Shown here: one piece after another, positions 60,945 to 64,000 of the stretch
How the letters are laid out: each line of letters starts with the position of its first letter
How positions within the stretch are numbered: the first letter of the stretch is position 1
NCBI GenBank assembly: GCA_964627255.1
Contig: CAZVIN010000128.1
Span: 1 to 64,000, forward strand
DNA: 64,000 nucleotides
Direction: 5' to 3'
From: CALLJL01 sp964627255
GTDB taxonomy: Bacteria; Acidobacteriota; Aminicenantia; Aminicenantales; CALLJL01
Made by a program: the position numbers and the translations under genes
Notes under the pieces: generated by a model
The model's input: only the letters and a program-made list of their open reading frames with translations
Databases searched by the model: none
Told to the model about the DNA's origin: nothing

Positions 60945-61499
60945 TCATTCTTTTAGTCGTCGCTCGGACGAAAAATTGGAATTTTTCTCGGGGAAAAACC
61001 GGCGGAGGACCTTGCTCAGGACTTTCTGAGCATAATAGAGACGCTCGCTGACCTGGCGTTCGGATACGCCGAGACGGGCAGCCACCTCTTCCCGGCTTAA
61101 CTCTTTATAATAATAAAGATAGAGAATCTCCCTAAATTTAGGCTTGAGCTTGAAAAGAGCTTGGGAAATTATCTCCGCCCTTTCTTTTTTCATCAGGGTT
61201 TCCTCAGGGCTAAAGGCACTCGTGGCTATCTCGGTCATTTCCACCTTAACTTTTGATTTTTTGCGGATGCAATCGACGATTCTTCTTTTGGTTATGGTGT
61301 AAATAAAGGTGCCAAGGCTGCATTCTCCCCTGAATTCGCCAGTCTGGAGCTTGGTTATTACTTGAGTTAGAACATCCTGGACCACATCTTCCCACTCGGG
61401 GTAAGTTGGACCAAGGGCTTTTTTGACGCTAAAGCCAACGACTGGCCGATAGCGGCGGATAATTTCTTCCAATTCTTGGGAGGAAAACTGTTTGGACAT
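60945..61499 (-). CDS. ECF-type RNA polymerase sigma factor
   Basis: Group IV sigma factor with its anti-sigma gene just downstream. With the ATG at 61499 it is 184 residues: sigma-2 region (about 15-85; YPEWEDVVQDVLTQVI, TFIYTITKRRIVDCIRKK) and sigma-4 region (about 115-170; YKELSREEVAARLGVSERQV). The longer frame to 61643 adds 48 residues unlike a sigma factor. There is no Shine-Dalgarno site, but a TATAAT box lies 9 nt before the ATG. Because that promoter is sigma-70-like, autoregulation is not evident. Confidence 0.9.
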   Translation of the reverse strand: MSKQFSSQELEEIIRRYRPVVGFSVKKALGPTYPEWEDVVQDVLTQVITKLQTGEFRGECSLGTFIYTITKRRIVDCIRKKSKVKVEMTEIATSAFSPEETLMKKERAEIISQALFKLKPKFREILYLYYYKELSREEVAARLGVSERQVSERLYYAQKVLSKVLRRFFPEKNSNFSSERRLKE

Positions 61500-61508
61500 T
61501 ACTGACTT

Positions 61509-61536
61509 ATTATAAACGTCGCCCAATAAAAAGCAA
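61509..61536 (-). promoter_or_regulatory. Putative promoter of the sigma/anti-sigma pair
   Basis: Minus strand: TTGCTT (61536-61531), 16 bp, perfect TATAAT (61514-61509). The -10 box ends 9 nt before the sigma-factor ATG, predicting a leader of 0-3 nt. Confidence 0.6.
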
Positions 61537-61730
61537 AAGGCTTTTTCACTCAGCCTTAAACAGCCAAGGTTAATCAAAAGCCGGGCGAGTGGAGTTCGGA
61601 AGGAAGGGGAAAGCGTTAGCCGCCTAACCAACTGGGTGGTCAAAATTAGGTTGAGGTCATTAATCGGTAAGCTAATTCTTTTTCCTGCTTCAGGCGATTA
61701 ATTTCGACTAAAAAGGTGCCTGGAGTCGGA

Positions 61731-61970
61731 ATGAAGACAAAAAGAAACTTAGAGCGATTGAGATTAGTGGTTCATCAGGAAAGAGCCTTCTTCGCCCTCA
61801 TTGAGAACTGGATAAGTGAACGGGGGTTTGAAATCCTCAACACCTGCCCCTTAGAAAGAAAGATGAATATTCTTCCCCGCCAAAGAAATTCCGAATTTTC
61901 GCCGCTCCTCTCGACTAAACCAATGCCCTCTGAAGGGAACGAAGGTAAAAGAAATGGCTCAGCGAGATAA
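61731..61970 (+). CDS. Small protein of unknown function
   Basis: A 79-residue protein starting at the ATG at 61731 with GGAG five bases upstream. The N-terminal 45 residues are compact and protein-like (LRLVVHQERAFFALIENW); the C-terminus is polar and lies partly in the 17 bp overlap with the HD-GYP gene. No family was recognised. The overlap and the good ribosome-binding site support a real gene translated with its neighbour. Confidence 0.5.
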   Translation: MKTKRNLERLRLVVHQERAFFALIENWISERGFEILNTCPLERKMNILPRQRNSEFSPLLSTKPMPSEGNEGKRNGSAR

Positions 61971-62916
61971 AAAATCGAAAGAAGGGGCCGTTGATTTTGT
62001 TTCCCTGATCCTGGAAGACACTTCTGGTCAGCGTTCGGTATTTAATGGCGGCTTAAGCCAGGGACGGTCTCCCAATTCTTTATCCTTAAGCTCCAATAAT
62101 TGGGCGTCCTTAACCGGAATGGGGCCAGGAGTTGGCTGTGACCAGGAGACCGGTTTCCCCAGTTTTAACCAATGGGACGGCGCCAACTTCAGAGTGGCGA
62201 GGTTGGAGAAAGCCAGAAAGGCTCTCCGGTCCTTAGAAAAATGGTATGAAACCCTCTTGGAGAAAGATGCTGATATCTCTAATTATAAAAATTTTGGCCA
62301 GCGAGTTTTTTTCAATTCCCAATTGATTTATCTAATTGCCGCTACGGATGATAGCGAAAATAACGTTGGCCACAGTCAGTTTGTTGCCAGTTACGCTCTT
62401 CTTTTGGCCAGAGCCATGGGCATTGAGGATGAAAACTTTCTCGTCGACTTAGAAAGGGGGGCGCTCCTCCATGATATAGGCAAAGTCGGCCTCCCCTCTT
62501 CTGTGCTCAGGAAAGAAACGCCCCTCACTCCGCTAGAGCGGGCCATAATTAAAGAGCATCCTTTGCTTGGCTATTTGTTGCTTCAAGATTATGCCTTCCT
62601 TGTCGGCGCCATCGAAGTCGTTCTTTATCACCATGAGTGGTATGACGGCCAGGGTTACCCTTTTGGTCTGAAAGGCGAGGAGATTCCGCTGGCGGCCAGG
62701 ATTTTTTCTTTGGCTGATACCCTTGACGCCATTACTTCAGACCGACCCTATCGCCGTGGTCAGCGCTTCGAAGCGGCCCTCAAAGAAATAATAAAGGGGA
62801 GTGGAACCCAATTTGACCCGTCCATCGTTGACATCTTTCTATCTTTACCCCAGGAGAGATGGGAAAAGGCTCGCTCCGAGGCTCTGAGAACTTTTCGCCT
62901 CCCTCTAATTCATTGA
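61954..62916 (+). CDS. HD-GYP domain protein
   Basis: Predicted phosphodiesterase of the HD-GYP class, which usually cleaves cyclic di-GMP. The 320 residues have a non-conserved N-terminal part (about 1-115) with no membrane helix or receiver domain, then the HD-GYP core: NVGHSQFVASYA near 133, HDIGKVGLP at 173-181, KEHPLLGYLL near 198, HHE at 226-228, DGQGYP at 231-236, and LADTLDAITSDRPYR near 255. All metal-site residues appear present. Its end overlaps the convergent Fe-S gene by 7 bp. Confidence 0.9.
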   Translation: MAQRDKKSKEGAVDFVSLILEDTSGQRSVFNGGLSQGRSPNSLSLSSNNWASLTGMGPGVGCDQETGFPSFNQWDGANFRVARLEKARKALRSLEKWYETLLEKDADISNYKNFGQRVFFNSQLIYLIAATDDSENNVGHSQFVASYALLLARAMGIEDENFLVDLERGALLHDIGKVGLPSSVLRKETPLTPLERAIIKEHPLLGYLLLQDYAFLVGAIEVVLYHHEWYDGQGYPFGLKGEEIPLAARIFSLADTLDAITSDRPYRRGQRFEAALKEIIKGSGTQFDPSIVDIFLSLPQERWEKARSEALRTFRLPLIH

Positions 62917-64000
62917 CCCTCTGAAAGAGAAAGACCTTTGTCCTGAGGCAGGACCGTTTCTATTATTTCGGCTAAATGAAAGACCTGAAAAGGCGGGGAT
63001 TCTTGAGCCAAACCGGCTCGCAGTTGGAATAAACAACCCGGGCATTCAGTTATTATTATCTGGGAACCGCTCTCTTTTATTTTAGGCTTTTTCTTAGCCC
63101 AAAGCCGATGAGCTACTTCTGGATGGCGGAAAGAGAAAATGCCGCAGAACCCGCAACAACTCGATTCCTTTCCTTCGGCCACGACAGTTAAACCGGCCTT
63201 CTGGAAAAAAGCTATTCTTTCGCCAACTTTTTGGCCATTGGCCACAAGATGGCAAGGGGCATGATAAAAGATTGTTTGACCCCTTAAAAAAGCAGGCGGC
63301 ACTAAATTAAAACCCGATTTTTGAAGCCAGGTGGTCAGGTCAAATACTCGAGAAGACCAAGCTTGAGTGGCAGGCTCTATCTCTGGATAAACCTTGCTTA
63401 AAACATGCTGGCCGGTGGGGCAAAAAGTGAGAATAGCTTCCGGTTTTTCCCTTTCCCAGGAGCCAAGATTCTGACGGCTTAGCTTGATTAAGGCTTTTTT
63501 ATCGCCGAGGTGGAAGTTGGGCGCGCCGCAGCAAACCTGGTCATCAGGCGAGACTACCACGTAACCAGCTTCTTTTAGCCAGCGCGTTGTTTTTTCTCTG
63601 ATTTCAGGAAAAAACCACCTTCCGAGGCAACCTTCAAACAGATAAACCTTGGCCCCTTTTTTCGGGTTTGGTGGCTCTTTTTCTTCTCCCAGGGACTTTT
63701 TTGAGCGAGGCTTGAGAAGCGGCAGCCTTTTTTCTTTGGTCCAGATAAAAGGGAGGGGTCGGAGATGATTATTTTCGGCCCAGATTTTTTGAGCCAAGCT
63801 CAGCACGCGGATGGCTCGGTCCTGGAGCTTTCTCCTTGGCATCAGTCGGGACAGAACTTTTTCCGCCCAGGAGGGGCCTAAATCAGATTTAAGCCGAACA
63901 ATTAGCTCCCCAGAATGAAGACCCACCGGGCAAAAGGTTTCGCATTTCTTACAATCAGCACAAAGAGAAAGGAGGCGGGAGACCTCCTTTGGCTTTCTGG
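62910..64000 (-). CDS. GlcF/CCG-type Fe-S oxidoreductase subunit (partial)
   Basis: Iron-sulfur subunit like GlcF/LutA, carrying electrons for a flavin dehydrogenase of glycolate or lactate. The frame is open to the right edge, so the start is outside the window. Near the edge it has a ferredoxin-type cluster CADCKKCETFCP. Further on are two CCG domains: VCCGAPNFHLG and SSCCGFCGIFSF, each typical for a [4Fe-4S]-type site, with ECPGCLFQLRAG near the C-terminus. A flavin subunit may lie just upstream, outside the window. Confidence 0.88.
   Translation of the reverse strand, partial: RKPKEVSRLLSLCADCKKCETFCPVGLHSGELIVRLKSDLGPSWAEKVLSRLMPRRKLQDRAIRVLSLAQKIWAENNHLRPLPFIWTKEKRLPLLKPRSKKSLGEEKEPPNPKKGAKVYLFEGCLGRWFFPEIREKTTRWLKEAGYVVVSPDDQVCCGAPNFHLGDKKALIKLSRQNLGSWEREKPEAILTFCPTGQHVLSKVYPEIEPATQAWSSRVFDLTTWLQKSGFNLVPPAFLRGQTIFYHAPCHLVANGQKVGERIAFFQKAGLTVVAEGKESSCCGFCGIFSFRHPEVAHRLWAKKKPKIKESGSQIIITECPGCLFQLRAGLAQESPPFQVFHLAEIIETVLPQDKGLSLSEGQ

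Noticed and set aside
1..64000. CRISPR array, rRNA, prophage or intact insertion sequence
   Set aside because: No regularly spaced repeats, rRNA motifs, integrase or intact transposase genes were found in the window.

Overview
The window reads as chromosome of a diderm (Gram-negative-type) bacterium. It carries lipid A and LPS-transport genes (lpxK, an LpxL-type acyltransferase, lptE, an LptC/LptA-like protein, lptB) and a complete Tol-Pal cluster. By eye the GC content is near 48-50%. Genes are tightly packed, with many 1-17 bp overlaps. The lptC/A-lptB-rpoN-hpf-ptsN-hprK-rapZ-EIIA-HPr-EI order is known from Acidobacteriota- and Desulfobacterota-like genomes. A secreted protein with a lysine/glutamate-rich N-terminal segment of a kind I associate with Acidobacteriota relatives supports this. 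A lineage such as Candidatus Aminicenantes is my best guess (inference, moderate confidence). There is no CRISPR array, no rRNA or tRNA, no intact insertion sequence and no prophage.

Layout. 0.4-6.1 kb (minus): LysE-type exporter, then an lpxK-lpxL-rph-UDP-glucuronate decarboxylase run and a GT2 glycosyltransferase. 6.5-8 kb: a lipoprotein and a secreted coiled-coil protein of unknown function. 8.6-12.3 kb (minus): M20 amidohydrolase and comEC. 12.7-17.1 kb (minus): methylmalonyl-CoA mutase large chain, enolase and three small envelope proteins. 17.5-23 kb: BtuF-like binding protein, leuS-lptE-holA, and convergent rpsT. 23.4-28.6 kb: dtd (plus), then ftsY-ribD-ribE-ribBA-HEAT (minus). 29.2-40 kb (plus): recJ, LPS transport, rpoN and a regulatory PTS. 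40-45.8 kb (minus): tolQ-tolR-tonB/tolA-tolB, pal-cpoB-ssb, and a cupin. 46.4-48.4 kb: KtrB/KtrA potassium uptake. 48.5-51 kb: heavy-metal P-type ATPase. 51.6-55.6 kb: MrfA-type helicase and an amino-acid permease. 56-60.2 kb: uvrA-holB-ricT. 60.3-64 kb: anti-sigma/ECF sigma pair, a small ORF with an HD-GYP protein, and an Fe-S oxidoreductase cut by the right edge.

How the genes work together. Envelope building is the main theme: lipid A synthesis, LPS export, Tol-Pal and nucleotide-sugar chemistry. A second theme is a phosphorelay: EI, HPr, two EIIA proteins, HPr kinase and RapZ lie beside sigma-54, with no sugar permease in the window, so the relay is probably regulatory. The rest is DNA maintenance (uvrA, recJ, mrfA, ssb, holA, holB) and housekeeping.

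The most unusual signals are these. (1) At least seven genes have a good sigma-70-type promoter whose -10 box sits only 6-9 nt before the start codon, implying leaderless mRNAs; this also fixes the starts of ftsY and recJ. (2) A short HprK lacks the N-terminal domain and the usual active-site-region histidine. (3) UvrA appears about 95 residues shorter than usual, at one specific place. (4) A family of intergenic fold-back repeats has four copies, two of them attached to a decayed longer block.
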